Source: an uncultured bacterium (GTDB lineage Bacteria; Cyanobacteriota; Vampirovibrionia; Gastranaerophilales; Gastranaerophilaceae). From it: a stretch of 33,026 bases of DNA. Below the pieces are notes generated by a model that saw nothing but the letters and a program-made list of their open reading frames with translations, did not search any database and was not told the origin of the DNA. Where the stretch lies: positions 1 through 33,026 of the forward strand of contig CASFCQ010000055.1 of NCBI GenBank assembly GCA_949293185.1, written 5' to 3'. The position numbers and the translations under genes were made by a program. Positions 23,677 to 32,069 of the stretch are shown piece after piece. Each line of letters starts with the position of its first letter. Positions within the stretch are counted from its first letter, which is position 1.

Positions 23677-24420
23677 ATGCCGCATTTTTTTATAACAACT
23701 AAAGACGTAAATGCAGATATAGTAACAATCTCTGACAAAGAAAATTATCATCATATTGCAAAAGTCTTAAGGGCTAAAGTCGGGGAATGTCTTACCCTAG
23801 TTGATGAAAACAGAACTCAGTACAAAGTTGTTATAGAAAATATAAATTCAAAGTCCATTACAACTAAAGTTGTAGAAGTGTCAAAATCTAATCATTTACT
23901 TAATTTACGGCTGTATCTGGCACAGAGCGTTCTAAAAACCGATGCGCAAAATTTTGTTATACAAAAAGCAACGGAACTCGGGGTAAAGGGTATAATTCCT
24001 TTTGTCAGCGATAATTCTGTTATAAAAGAATCCGTAGCGGATTCCAAAATTTCAAAATGGCAAAAAATTGCAAACGAAGCTGTAAAACAATGTGAAAGAA
24101 GCGATTTCCCCTGTATTGAAAACCTGTCTTCTTTGTCTCAAATTTTAAATTCATCTGATTATGATATTAAAATAGCCTGTGTTGAAAGGTGTACGGATGG
24201 AACTTTAAAATCCTGCCTGAAAAAAATTAAAGATTACAAAGATAAAAAAATTGTTGTTATAATAGGACCGGAAGGCGGATTTTCCGCCGGCGAACTTAGG
24301 CTTTTAAATGAGGCTGAAGATGTTTATAAGGCGAGCCTCGGTAAACTTATACTAAGAGCGGAAACAGCAGTTATTTCAGCTTTATCCGGGGTGATATATG
24401 AACTTGAACAGGATGATTGA
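23677..24420 (+). CDS. rsmE: 16S rRNA (uracil1498-N3)-methyltransferase
   Basis: 247 residues, normal length for this SPOUT-class enzyme, which methylates U1498 of 16S rRNA in the 30S subunit using S-adenosylmethionine. The N-terminal PUA-like part contains YHHIAKVLRAKVGE (24-37). The trefoil-knot domain has QKATELGVKGIIPF, IGPEGGFSAGE and LGKLILRAETAVISAL, the SAM-binding knot. AAAGGA precedes ATG 23677 with a slightly long spacer. The stop lies inside the next gene (23-nt overlap), so rsmE and the CCA-adding enzyme form a coupled pair of RNA-maturation genes. Confidence 0.95.
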   Translation: MPHFFITTKDVNADIVTISDKENYHHIAKVLRAKVGECLTLVDENRTQYKVVIENINSKSITTKVVEVSKSNHLLNLRLYLAQSVLKTDAQNFVIQKATELGVKGIIPFVSDNSVIKESVADSKISKWQKIANEAVKQCERSDFPCIENLSSLSQILNSSDYDIKIACVERCTDGTLKSCLKKIKDYKDKKIVVIIGPEGGFSAGELRLLNEAEDVYKASLGKLILRAETAVISALSGVIYELEQDD

Positions 24421-25819
24421 AAAAATAGAGGACAATTTTATATTAAAAACGATTACCCCGTTTTTTGAAAAACAAAAAGCAGATTCTTATATAGTCGGAG
24501 GTTTTTTAAGAGATTGTCTTTTAAATCGTGAAAGCTGTGATGTTGATATTGTTGTCACTAAAAATAATGCAAGGTTAACGGCAAAACAGCTGGCTGACAC
24601 TATAGACGGGTATTTTGTCGAACTGGATGAAGTTAACAATATATACAGAGTGATTTTTGCTGACAAAGTTCATTATGTAGATATAGCAGATTGCTTCGCT
24701 GACTGTATTGAAGAGGATTTGAAAAGACGTGATTTTACAATAAACGCACTTGCTTTTGATTTAAAACGCAAGACTTTGGCGGATGTGAGCGGCGGTTTAA
24801 ATGATATAAAAAACAAGATACTCAGAGAAATTTCCGAATTCAATATGACTGATGATCCGATAAGGATTTTGAGAGCGTTTCGCTTTCAAAGCGAGATAGG
24901 GTTTGCTTTTTCCGAAGAACTAAAAAATATAATAAAAAAACAAGCACAGCTTGTGCAAAATCCTGCAAAGGAACGGGTGAATACAGAGATTATAAAACTT
25001 TTCAGCGGAGACTATGCCGCTAAGACACTTTTGGAGATGGATAACTATGGTGTGTTAGAAACAGTTTTTCCGTTTGTTGCGGAATTGAAAAAAATCCCTC
25101 CAAACTCCCATCATCATCTGGGGCTGCTGGAACATTCGATAGAAACCGTGAGACAGGTGCAGTTATATTATCAAAATTCTTGTGATGAGGTAAAAACACA
25201 TCTGGAGTCAGAGCTTTTTGCCGGTCATAAACGTATTGCTTATTTAAAACTCGGCGCTTTTTTACACGATATAGGAAAACCCTCAACATGGACGATTGAG
25301 CCTGAAACAGGCAGGCATCGTTTTATTATGCATGACAGCGAGGGGGCAGAAATTGTTGTTCCGTATTTAAAGGATTTAAAGTTTTCAAAAAAACAAATTG
25401 CATATTTACAAAAGATAATTAAATATCACATATATCCTGCCGGTGTTGTAACATCTGATGATGCATCGGAAAAAGCATATTTGCGTTTTTACAGAAAAAT
25501 GGAAGAAGAAACCATTGATGTCATTGCTGTAGCATATGCTGACAGAATGTCTGCATTAGGTCCTGAAATTACACAAGAAATGCTGGACAAAAATATAAAC
25601 GGCTTGGATAAACTCTTAAAAGGATATTTGGAACAAAAAAATTCGCTTAAGCCTCTTGCTAAACTGCTTGATGGAAATGAAATTATGCAGATTCTTGATA
25701 TACCTGCATCAAAGGAACTGGGCAATATTATAGAAAAATTGAAAGAAGCCCAGTTGTCCTCTGAGGTTATTACAAAAGAAGATGCTGTCAATTTTATAAA
25801 GAATTTAAAAAAAGTTTAG
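24398..25819 (+). CDS. CCA tRNA nucleotidyltransferase / poly(A) polymerase family with HD domain
   Basis: 473 residues. Class II nucleotidyltransferase head: YIVGGFLRD (Gly34-Gly35), metal-binding CDVDIVV (Asp48, Asp50) and RRDFTINALAFD (110-121), then the RNA- and nucleotide-binding helical region (DDPIRILRAFRF). A C-terminal HD phosphohydrolase domain shows HSIETV and LGAFLHDIGKPSTW. It adds or repairs the 3' CCA of tRNA; the HD part probably removes cyclic phosphates or nucleotides. Poly(A) polymerase or an A-adding half enzyme cannot be excluded. ATG 24398 follows GGGGTGAT; Met6 (24413) is an alternative. Its 3' end overlaps the next convergent gene by 4 nt. Confidence 0.9.
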   Translation: MNLNRMIEKIEDNFILKTITPFFEKQKADSYIVGGFLRDCLLNRESCDVDIVVTKNNARLTAKQLADTIDGYFVELDEVNNIYRVIFADKVHYVDIADCFADCIEEDLKRRDFTINALAFDLKRKTLADVSGGLNDIKNKILREISEFNMTDDPIRILRAFRFQSEIGFAFSEELKNIIKKQAQLVQNPAKERVNTEIIKLFSGDYAAKTLLEMDNYGVLETVFPFVAELKKIPPNSHHHLGLLEHSIETVRQVQLYYQNSCDEVKTHLESELFAGHKRIAYLKLGAFLHDIGKPSTWTIEPETGRHRFIMHDSEGAEIVVPYLKDLKFSKKQIAYLQKIIKYHIYPAGVVTSDDASEKAYLRFYRKMEEETIDVIAVAYADRMSALGPEITQEMLDKNINGLDKLLKGYLEQKNSLKPLAKLLDGNEIMQILDIPASKELGNIIEKLKEAQLSSEVITKEDAVNFIKNLKKV

Positions 25820-26097
25820 TTTTCACAGGTCATATAGCCTAATATACTGAAGGCAATGATTTTTTCTTCATTAATATTGAGCCATTCGTATTTCGGGCTT
25901 TCGATGTTACAGCTGCATTCGTCAAAATGGTGACAGATTGTGGCATTCTTGAGGGTTAGAATGTCTTTTAAACCGTCTTTGTCGTCTTTTACAACGTTGC
26001 CGTATGCTTTAAAACTTTCCGTAAATATAACTATATCAGTCACTCCGCCTGTCATATCTATAGCTTTGTATATTCGATCCAGTACATTTACTCCCAT
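25816..26097 (-). CDS. small hypothetical Cys/His-containing protein
   Basis: 93 residues, unrecognised. An N-terminal alpha/beta-looking stretch (NVLDRIYKAIDMTGGVTDIV) and a C-terminal cluster ICHHFDECSCN at about 58-68, plus a final Cys near the end (MTCEN), could bind a metal or form disulphides. The start at 26097 is chosen because AAAGGAGAACAATATG gives a strong ribosome site; the frame continues to 26157 without one. It converges with the CCA-adding enzyme gene, overlapping by 4 nt, with no terminator between them. The strong ribosome site and the absence of a competing frame support a real gene. Confidence 0.65.
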   Translation of the reverse strand: MGVNVLDRIYKAIDMTGGVTDIVIFTESFKAYGNVVKDDKDGLKDILTLKNATICHHFDECSCNIESPKYEWLNINEEKIIAFSILGYMTCEN

Positions 26098-26297
26098 ATT
26101 GTTCTCCTTTCGATTTGCTGATAAAAGGATTATTAAATCTAACAATGTATTTTTCATTACCCTTGAGATGCTGCGCCGGCTTATTTTTATGTGAGAAGCT
26201 GTTCAAAAAATCAGTGTGGTATTATAACTATTATCAATTGAGAATGCTGGACTTTGGCTGAATAATCAGGTAGTAACGTGGTAGAATTAACGTTTCC

Positions 26298-26339
26298 CCC
26301 AAAAGAGATATTAACCATATGGCTAATATCTCTTTTGGG
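26298..26339. other. strong perfect hairpin in the gap before the AMIN-like gene
   Basis: CCCAAAAGAGATATTA (26298-26313) pairs perfectly over 16 bp with 26324-26339. The 10-nt loop ACCATATGGC can itself pair through CCATATGG. No T-run follows on either strand, so it is not an ordinary terminator. It lies about 95 nt before ATG 26435. Apart from an ATACGTAT palindrome near 26381, I see nothing else in 26098-26434. Confidence 0.55.
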
Positions 26340-26434
26340 AATCTTAAACCCTTGGATTGATGTTTTTACCATGACGAATACGTATGATTTATATGTAAAC
26401 AATGTTGAGTAACTCTTGGGAGTATTGGGAAATA

Positions 26435-27661
26435 ATGAGAGGTATCGTAAAATTTTCTACTAAGTTATCAATTGCAGGTCTGGCTGTTTTGATGGGGATG
26501 TCTGCCGGATTTGCTAACACTCTTTCTGAAATTCAGATAGATGCTCAGGACAGCGGCTACGGAATAGTTTTAAAGACTGAACAAAAAGCGCAAATGAAAA
26601 AAACTGTTTCTGCCGATAATAACAAATTGACTATCCAATTAAAAGATGTAGAGGTTTCTCCTGATTTAAACACTGTATACAACAATGTAACAAATCTGGA
26701 AAATGTTACTGTAGCTCCGGCTGGTAAAGGCGATATAAAAATTATCTTTACCGGAGAAGATATAGCTGACAGCAAAGTTTATTTTGAAAATATGAAACCT
26801 TCATCTGTTGAACCTATGGCTGCAACAGGTGAATCTATACAGCTTAGTGCTCCTGTTTCAAGTTATACTCCAGTTTATGATAAGTATGCTCAAGCTGAGG
26901 AGGAAATCCAGGATGATCAAACTGCTAATCCTCAAGTGAATGAAATTTTAACAGGCATGCATGTTTCAAGAGAAATGCTCATAAATACCAAAAGTTTAAT
27001 AAAAAAAGCATTGAATAAGGCTGCTTCAGGCGATATTAATTTAATAACCATACTCGGTGTGATTTTTATTATTGCATCAATGATGTTCAGACCTAAACGT
27101 AAATATTCGACTCCAAAACAGCAAAGTTTGAGCGAATTGCTTTCAAAGCCGAAATCTTCGGATATGATGGAAAGAGAAATTGCGCTAAATCGCAGAATGG
27201 CTGATAATATGGCATTAACAAGACCTGACGGACTCGGGGCTGTTAATCCCGTAAATGCCGGCTATGGTATAAAAGCATACCGCAACAGTCAGAAAAATCC
27301 ATACACAACAAATGTTGAACCTTCGGGAATTTCCGGTATTCCAAGACGTAAACCGCTGCATACTCCGGTTGCTCCGGCATCATCTCAACACAGAAATATT
27401 GTGAGACAGTCGGTTGCGCCAATTAAAACACAACCTGTTATTAATAAACCGATATCTGATTCTCCGGTCGCTACAAAACCGCAGACTTTGCATAATCCTA
27501 AAACATCAGCAGTAAAGTCTTCATCATCGGATTTGGATAGTGTAAAGTTTTTGGAATCTATTACAAAAATATATGAAAAAAACGGAAGAGCTGATTTAGC
27601 CAAAGGGCTGAAAGAAAATTTGAGAAAAGCTCAGGCACATTCAGCAAGAAGAGCTTTTTAA
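26435..27661 (+). CDS. exported membrane protein with AMIN-like N-terminal domain
   Basis: 408 residues from MRGIVKFSTKLSIAGLAVLM. Signal peptide ends at GFA before NTLSE (about residue 27). A beta-rich segment (about 29-120: LSEIQIDAQDSGYGIVLKTE... LTIQLKDVEVSPD... DIKIIFTGED) has the alternating pattern of AMIN domains, which target envelope and peptidoglycan systems and are common in cyanobacteria; this is a pattern match only. A single transmembrane helix lies at about 203-219 (LITILGVIFIIASMMF), then a basic, Pro/Ser-rich cytoplasmic tail and a C-terminal helix (VKFLESITKIYEKNGRADLA). The ribosome site at 26435 is GGGAAATA, moderate. It is monocistronic with a strong terminator. Confidence 0.7.
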   Translation: MRGIVKFSTKLSIAGLAVLMGMSAGFANTLSEIQIDAQDSGYGIVLKTEQKAQMKKTVSADNNKLTIQLKDVEVSPDLNTVYNNVTNLENVTVAPAGKGDIKIIFTGEDIADSKVYFENMKPSSVEPMAATGESIQLSAPVSSYTPVYDKYAQAEEEIQDDQTANPQVNEILTGMHVSREMLINTKSLIKKALNKAASGDINLITILGVIFIIASMMFRPKRKYSTPKQQSLSELLSKPKSSDMMEREIALNRRMADNMALTRPDGLGAVNPVNAGYGIKAYRNSQKNPYTTNVEPSGISGIPRRKPLHTPVAPASSQHRNIVRQSVAPIKTQPVINKPISDSPVATKPQTLHNPKTSAVKSSSSDLDSVKFLESITKIYEKNGRADLAKGLKENLRKAQAHSARRAF

Positions 27662-27711
27662 AACAACCATGAGAGAGAGAATTTAAATAGACGATACTCA
27701 ACAATATACAC

Positions 27712-27734
27712 GAGGCTTTGAGCCTCTTTTTTTT
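27712..27734 (+). terminator. intrinsic terminator after the AMIN-like gene
   Basis: GAGGCT-TTG-AGCCTC stem followed by eight T residues, about 50 nt past the stop. Confidence 0.95.
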
Positions 27735-27826
27735 ATCTTATCCCCCAACAGAGGGATATTTGTTTAGTGTTGTATTATTGTTGTTTGATTTATGTTTTAA
27801 TAAAAGAATAATAAAAAGGAGTTTAC

Positions 27827-29035
27827 TTGAGCGAAATAGGGTCGAAACAATATCTTTGCATTTTTGGCGGCGGGGCAATAAGAGGTCTTGCTTATCTTGG
27901 TGCTTTGCGTGCTATGAAAGAACTCGGTATAACCATTAAATCTTTTGCAGGATCATCTGTCGGCGCTGTTTTTGCTGCTTATGCATCATTGGATTATACT
28001 TATGAAGAGTTTGAAGAAATTTTTAAAGAAGTAAATTTTGACCTTTTTAGAGACGTGAGGTTTGATATTACCAAAAAATTTGCAATAAGCAAAGGCGAAC
28101 ATTTTTTGGAGTGGATTCGCACCGGTATTGAAAAAAAGTTTTATGCTGATAAGTACGAAAAAGGAAAAAATAAACCTGTAACGTTTAAAGACATTGATAA
28201 AGATTTTTTTGTAATAACAACGAACATAAACGGCTGCAATCCTTATGTTTTTTCTAAATATACAACACCTGATTTTGAGGTCGCTCAGGCAGTAAGAATA
28301 TCGACTTCGCTTCCCGGATTGTTAGAACCGTTTGAGTTTGAAAATAATGTTTTAATAGACGGTGATATTATGAAAAGCTGGCCTATGTGGCGTATTTGCG
28401 ATATTTTATGTCCGAAGGACTGCCGTGTTATAGAGTTTAGACTCGAGGGGGCAAAATGCTGGCCTGATGTTAAAAATTCTGTAGAATATTTAAATGCGGT
28501 TTTTGCAACAATGTCCAATTTTGCAACTGAATATATTATGCAAACATATCAGCCAAAGGACAAATTTGACTATATAAAAATCGATACCGACCATATACTG
28601 CCGGTTCAATTTACTCTTCCACAGGCAGAGAGAGACAAACTTGTCGAAATCGGATATGAGACTACTCTTGAGTATTTTAAAAAGACACTTCCGCAAAAGA
28701 AAAAAGAGTTATTGCCCAGATATACGGTTATTTTGGATCATTTGATAAAAGTTAAAAACGCCCTTGCTTCCAACAGGGTATTAACTGCAAAATCACTTGT
28801 CTGTGATTTGTTTATGTATCTGTGCGACGCAAAAAGATATATAGATTCTGCTATTTATGATTCTATATTAAAGTTTAAAGATTACTTTTTTTCTCATATA
28901 ACCGAAAGTTTTTTCTGGAAAAAAGCAGAACTTAAAGATGCAAGAGAGGTGGAATTTTATTTAAATAACCTGTATAACGATGTTCTTGAACGCTGCATAG
29001 AGCTTGAGGATTATATAAAACAATTGTCCGTATAA
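27827..29035 (+). CDS. patatin-like phospholipase
   Basis: 402 residues. Patatin fold hydrolase: oxyanion-hole GGGAIRG (14-20), nucleophile elbow GSSVG with Ser44 (42-46), and the Asp of the Ser-Asp dyad at 178 in LIDGDIM, where DGD replaces the common DG[AG]. The remaining 200 residues are helical and not recognised. No signal peptide, so it is probably cytoplasmic or membrane-peripheral, acting on lipid acyl esters; some relatives are secreted effectors, for which there is no evidence here. The start is TTG 27827, set 5 nt after AAAAAGGAG, a very strong site. It stands alone between terminators and the lpdA region. Confidence 0.88.
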   Translation: MSEIGSKQYLCIFGGGAIRGLAYLGALRAMKELGITIKSFAGSSVGAVFAAYASLDYTYEEFEEIFKEVNFDLFRDVRFDITKKFAISKGEHFLEWIRTGIEKKFYADKYEKGKNKPVTFKDIDKDFFVITTNINGCNPYVFSKYTTPDFEVAQAVRISTSLPGLLEPFEFENNVLIDGDIMKSWPMWRICDILCPKDCRVIEFRLEGAKCWPDVKNSVEYLNAVFATMSNFATEYIMQTYQPKDKFDYIKIDTDHILPVQFTLPQAERDKLVEIGYETTLEYFKKTLPQKKKELLPRYTVILDHLIKVKNALASNRVLTAKSLVCDLFMYLCDAKRYIDSAIYDSILKFKDYFFSHITESFFWKKAELKDAREVEFYLNNLYNDVLERCIELEDYIKQLSV

Positions 29036-29158
29036 ATGTTTATTCGTTAAAGATTACATGTAATATAATGTATTAGAGTGTAAAACATGTCATGTTATTT
29101 TAATAAAAAACAGTTGTCTGCACGCTGAATTCTAAAAGGTATTAAAGGATAGATTTTT

Positions 29159-30502
29159 ATGGAAAAAATTTTTGAACTCGGTATTATAGGAGGCGGACCT
29201 GCCGGCTATACTGCGGCAATAAGGGCTGCCCAAAAAGGACTTTCTGTTGTGCTGTTTGAGAAAAATAGCCTTGGCGGAGTCTGTCTTAACAAAGGTTGTA
29301 TTCCTACAAAAACAATTCTGCATTGTTCTGACCTGTATAAAAGTTTTAGAAAAGCGGAAAAGTTCGGTATAAATACGGCTGAACTTTCTTATGACTACGA
29401 AAAAATTTTTAACCGTAAAAATGAAATAGTTCAAAAACTCCAAAAATCTTTGACAAAACTTGTCCAAAGCTATGGTGTTGAAATAATTCCAGCAGAGGCA
29501 AAATTTATTTCCCATGATAAAATCGAGGCGGATAAAAACATTTATACCTGCAAAAACATTATCATTGCAACAGGTTCAAAACCATCAGGGATAAAAGGAT
29601 TAGAACCTGACGGAGTATTTGTTTTAACTTCTGACGATATTTTGAATCTTGCAAATCTTCCGCAAAAGATTTTGATAATTGGCTCCGGTGCTATCGGCGT
29701 TGAATGGGCAAGGATTTTCAGTGCACTTGATAGGGAAGTTACTATAGTGGAAGTTGCTGACAGACTTTTACCTGCAGCGGATGTCGATGTTTCCAAGAGA
29801 CTGGACAGGCTTTTTAAAAAGAGCAAAATAAAATTTTTTACCGGAACAATGGTTGAAAGTATACAAAACAAAACCGTTACGCTTTCAAACTCTCAGATTT
29901 TAACACCTGATATAGTGCTTTGTGCAGCCGGAAGAGAGCCGGTGATTCCGGTGGGGCTTGAGTTTGAAAAAAACGGAAAGTTTGTTAAGGTAAATGAAAA
30001 TTTTCAGACAAATTTTAAAAATATCTATGCTGCAGGAGATGTTAACGGGAAAATTCAGCTTGCGCACAGCGCTATACATCAGGCACTCGGGATTGTGGAC
30101 TATATTACGGAGGGGAAAAAGGTGCACTTTGATATAGATAAAGTTCCGTCTGTAATTTACGGCTCTCCTGAAATAGCCTGGGTAGGCAAGACAGAGGACA
30201 AATTGACAGGTGCTGAGTATAAGGTCTCAAATTTCCCTGTATCAGCATTGGGTAAAGCATTTGCTGATGATGAAATTGACGGTTTTGTCAAAGTACTGTC
30301 TGTTAATGATAAAATTGCAGGCGCGCATATTGTGTGTCCTGAAGCTTCGTCATTGATTCACGAATTTGCTTTAATGATTGATAACGGCATAAAAACTGAT
30401 GATGTCTTGAATACTGTTTTTGCGCATCCAACATACTCTGAGGCGGTTTTTGAATCGATTATGGGGCTTGATAATTTGAATTTGAATCTACCGCGTTCTT
30501 AA
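29159..30502 (+). CDS. lpdA: dihydrolipoamide dehydrogenase (E3)
   Basis: 447 residues, slightly short of the usual 460-475. FAD-binding GGGPAG (11-16), redox disulphide GGVCLNKGCIPTK (Cys42, Cys47), ATG motif IIIATGSKPSG, NAD-binding IIGSGAIGVEWARIF, FAD segment YAAGDVNGKIQLAHSA and catalytic HPTYSE (His423, Glu428). It reoxidises the lipoyl groups of 2-oxoacid dehydrogenase or glycine-cleavage complexes with NAD+. The E1/E2 or gcv genes are not adjacent, so the partner complex is unknown. AAAGGA about 11 nt upstream supports ATG 29159. Confidence 0.93.
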   Translation: MEKIFELGIIGGGPAGYTAAIRAAQKGLSVVLFEKNSLGGVCLNKGCIPTKTILHCSDLYKSFRKAEKFGINTAELSYDYEKIFNRKNEIVQKLQKSLTKLVQSYGVEIIPAEAKFISHDKIEADKNIYTCKNIIIATGSKPSGIKGLEPDGVFVLTSDDILNLANLPQKILIIGSGAIGVEWARIFSALDREVTIVEVADRLLPAADVDVSKRLDRLFKKSKIKFFTGTMVESIQNKTVTLSNSQILTPDIVLCAAGREPVIPVGLEFEKNGKFVKVNENFQTNFKNIYAAGDVNGKIQLAHSAIHQALGIVDYITEGKKVHFDIDKVPSVIYGSPEIAWVGKTEDKLTGAEYKVSNFPVSALGKAFADDEIDGFVKVLSVNDKIAGAHIVCPEASSLIHEFALMIDNGIKTDDVLNTVFAHPTYSEAVFESIMGLDNLNLNLPRS

Positions 30503-30505
30503 TAC

Positions 30506-31612
30506 TTATACTGTAACCTCTTGCTGCTCTGTTGTTAGTGCAGGCTCGGGAATTTGTTTTGTACTTTTGGCGCCGAGTTCATTTAGCCTTTCGCATTGAC
30601 GTATAAGATTGTCGCGTCCGGAAAGTTTTGTCATTGCTTTTGTCAGGCTGCCTTGAACACTGTTTAAATCTTTAACCATATCCGCAAACTTGTCCATCAT
30701 TTTGCCGGCAAGAGACGCAATTTCTTGAGCATTTTTATTCTGTCTGTTTACCATATTAAAGCTGTTGATTATTTTTAGAGCAGCAAGTAACGTTGAGGGG
30801 GATACCGGCATGATTTTGTTTTTCCAGGCAAGTTCCCACAGCTCTGCATTGTCGGCAAACAACATTGCATAACAGCTTTCTACCGGGATGAACATTAGTA
30901 CGTATTCCGGTGATACAAAATTATCGATTTCAAAGTACTCTCTTTTGGAAAGTCCCGCTATGTGGGATTTTATGGAATCTTTGAACTGTTTTAGAGCCGA
31001 CATTGCATCTTGTTCATTTTGAGCGTTGATATATGCGTCATAAGAAGCCAGAGAGGTTTTTGCATCAATAAAAACAGCCTTGTTGTCAGGAAGAAGAATT
31101 GTTGCATCAGGCTTTTTGGAATCGAATCCGGCTTGTAAAAGATATTCTTCGCCTTTTCTCAATCCTGAAAGCTCAAGTACTTTTTCTAAAATAAGTTCAC
31201 CCCATTTGCCCTGTTTCATATTGTCGCCTTTTAGGGCGGAAGCGAGAGCGTTTGTGTCGTTAGAAATTTTTGCTCCTGTTTGAATAACATCTTTTATGTG
31301 CAAATCCAGCTGTGCAAACTGCTGGTTGTTAAAAGTCGATTGTTTTTTTAGTTCCTCAAATTTCTCTTTAAAAGGTTCAAGAATTTCATTGATTCTTTCC
31401 TTAGATGTGGTAGAAAAATCCTGAGTAGTTTCTTTAAATATTTTGTTGGAAAGATTTTCAAACTGCAGCTTCATTTTTTCATATATATCGTCGTAAGCTT
31501 TTTGCATTATCTCTGTTTTGTTGTCTTGGATATTTTTCATTATAAAAAATACTGATAGCGCGCCTGTTGCAAGACCGGCTAAAAATATAACGGCAATCAT
31601 TGTTATGCTCAT
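30506..31612 (-). CDS. rmuC: DNA recombination protein RmuC homologue
   Basis: 368 residues. N-terminal membrane helix (about 4-25), coiled coil (about 30-115), then the RmuC nuclease-like core with GKWGELILEKVLELSGL, the PD-(D/E)xK-like series PDATILLPDNKAVFIDAKTSL and YVLMFIPVESCYAML. RmuC limits inversion at short inverted repeats and has been linked to defence against foreign DNA; its exact biochemistry is not settled. The stop lies 3 nt from the lpdA stop (convergent, no room for a terminator). ATG 31612 is preceded by GGGGTAAAAG at a long spacing; Met5 is an alternative start. Confidence 0.9.
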   Translation of the reverse strand: MSITMIAVIFLAGLATGALSVFFIMKNIQDNKTEIMQKAYDDIYEKMKLQFENLSNKIFKETTQDFSTTSKERINEILEPFKEKFEELKKQSTFNNQQFAQLDLHIKDVIQTGAKISNDTNALASALKGDNMKQGKWGELILEKVLELSGLRKGEEYLLQAGFDSKKPDATILLPDNKAVFIDAKTSLASYDAYINAQNEQDAMSALKQFKDSIKSHIAGLSKREYFEIDNFVSPEYVLMFIPVESCYAMLFADNAELWELAWKNKIMPVSPSTLLAALKIINSFNMVNRQNKNAQEIASLAGKMMDKFADMVKDLNSVQGSLTKAMTKLSGRDNLIRQCERLNELGAKSTKQIPEPALTTEQQEVTV

Positions 31613-31738
31613 ATTAAACTTTTACCCCGTTTGTTTTGTATAAAAAAATTTTATCATAATTCTGTAACGCATTTGTGTTTTGTAAAAAAAGAAATATAAT
31701 ATTTAATATATCTTTATGAGTTTTCAGGGAGGATTTTT

Positions 31739-32068
31739 GTGGAAAACAAACGCTGGTACGATAAACATAGAGAAACAAGAAGAGCGCTGGATATACTGAG
31801 AACACTGCCTCCTGCATTAAGAAAAAAACTTTTGGAAGATATTATTAATGTTGCAGGAGCAATAAAAACTGTTCATCGTGAGAATAATACAGCACCGTTG
31901 AGTATCGGGCTCGAGAGGGTTCTCGGGCTGTATCAAACCAATAAAGGACGCCGCTGGTATGACAAACAGCAGGATTTGTCTGTCGCTATAAAAACTGTAT
32001 CTACTTTGCCTGAGAGTGATTATGTAAATATCATGGAAGGTATTTGTATGTCTTTAAAGCAGGATTAA
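31739..32068 (+). CDS. small two-repeat protein (RWYDK...TLP repeats), unknown family
   Basis: 109 residues, not recognised. The sequence is an internal duplication with an exact offset of 67 residues: RWYDK at 5-9 and 72-76, followed in each copy by an amphipathic helix, TLP at 22-24 and 89-91, then a second helix (RKKLLEDII and DYVNIMEGI). It is probably an all-helical cytoplasmic protein. The start is GTG 31739 after a very strong site (AGGGAGGA), and its stop is 1 nt before tcdA, so it is a real gene co-expressed with tcdA. Divergent from rmuC. Function unknown. Confidence 0.75.
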   Translation: MENKRWYDKHRETRRALDILRTLPPALRKKLLEDIINVAGAIKTVHRENNTAPLSIGLERVLGLYQTNKGRRWYDKQQDLSVAIKTVSTLPESDYVNIMEGICMSLKQD

Positions 32069-32069
32069 A

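Noticed and set aside
26211-26402. Minus-strand ORF of 63 codons across the 26298-26339 hairpin
   Set aside because: No ribosome site, no recognisable protein features, and it reads through a perfect inverted repeat.
29132-29515. Minus-strand ORF of 127 codons opposite lpdA
   Set aside because: It is antisense to a full, motif-complete lipoamide dehydrogenase and has no ribosome site or family features.
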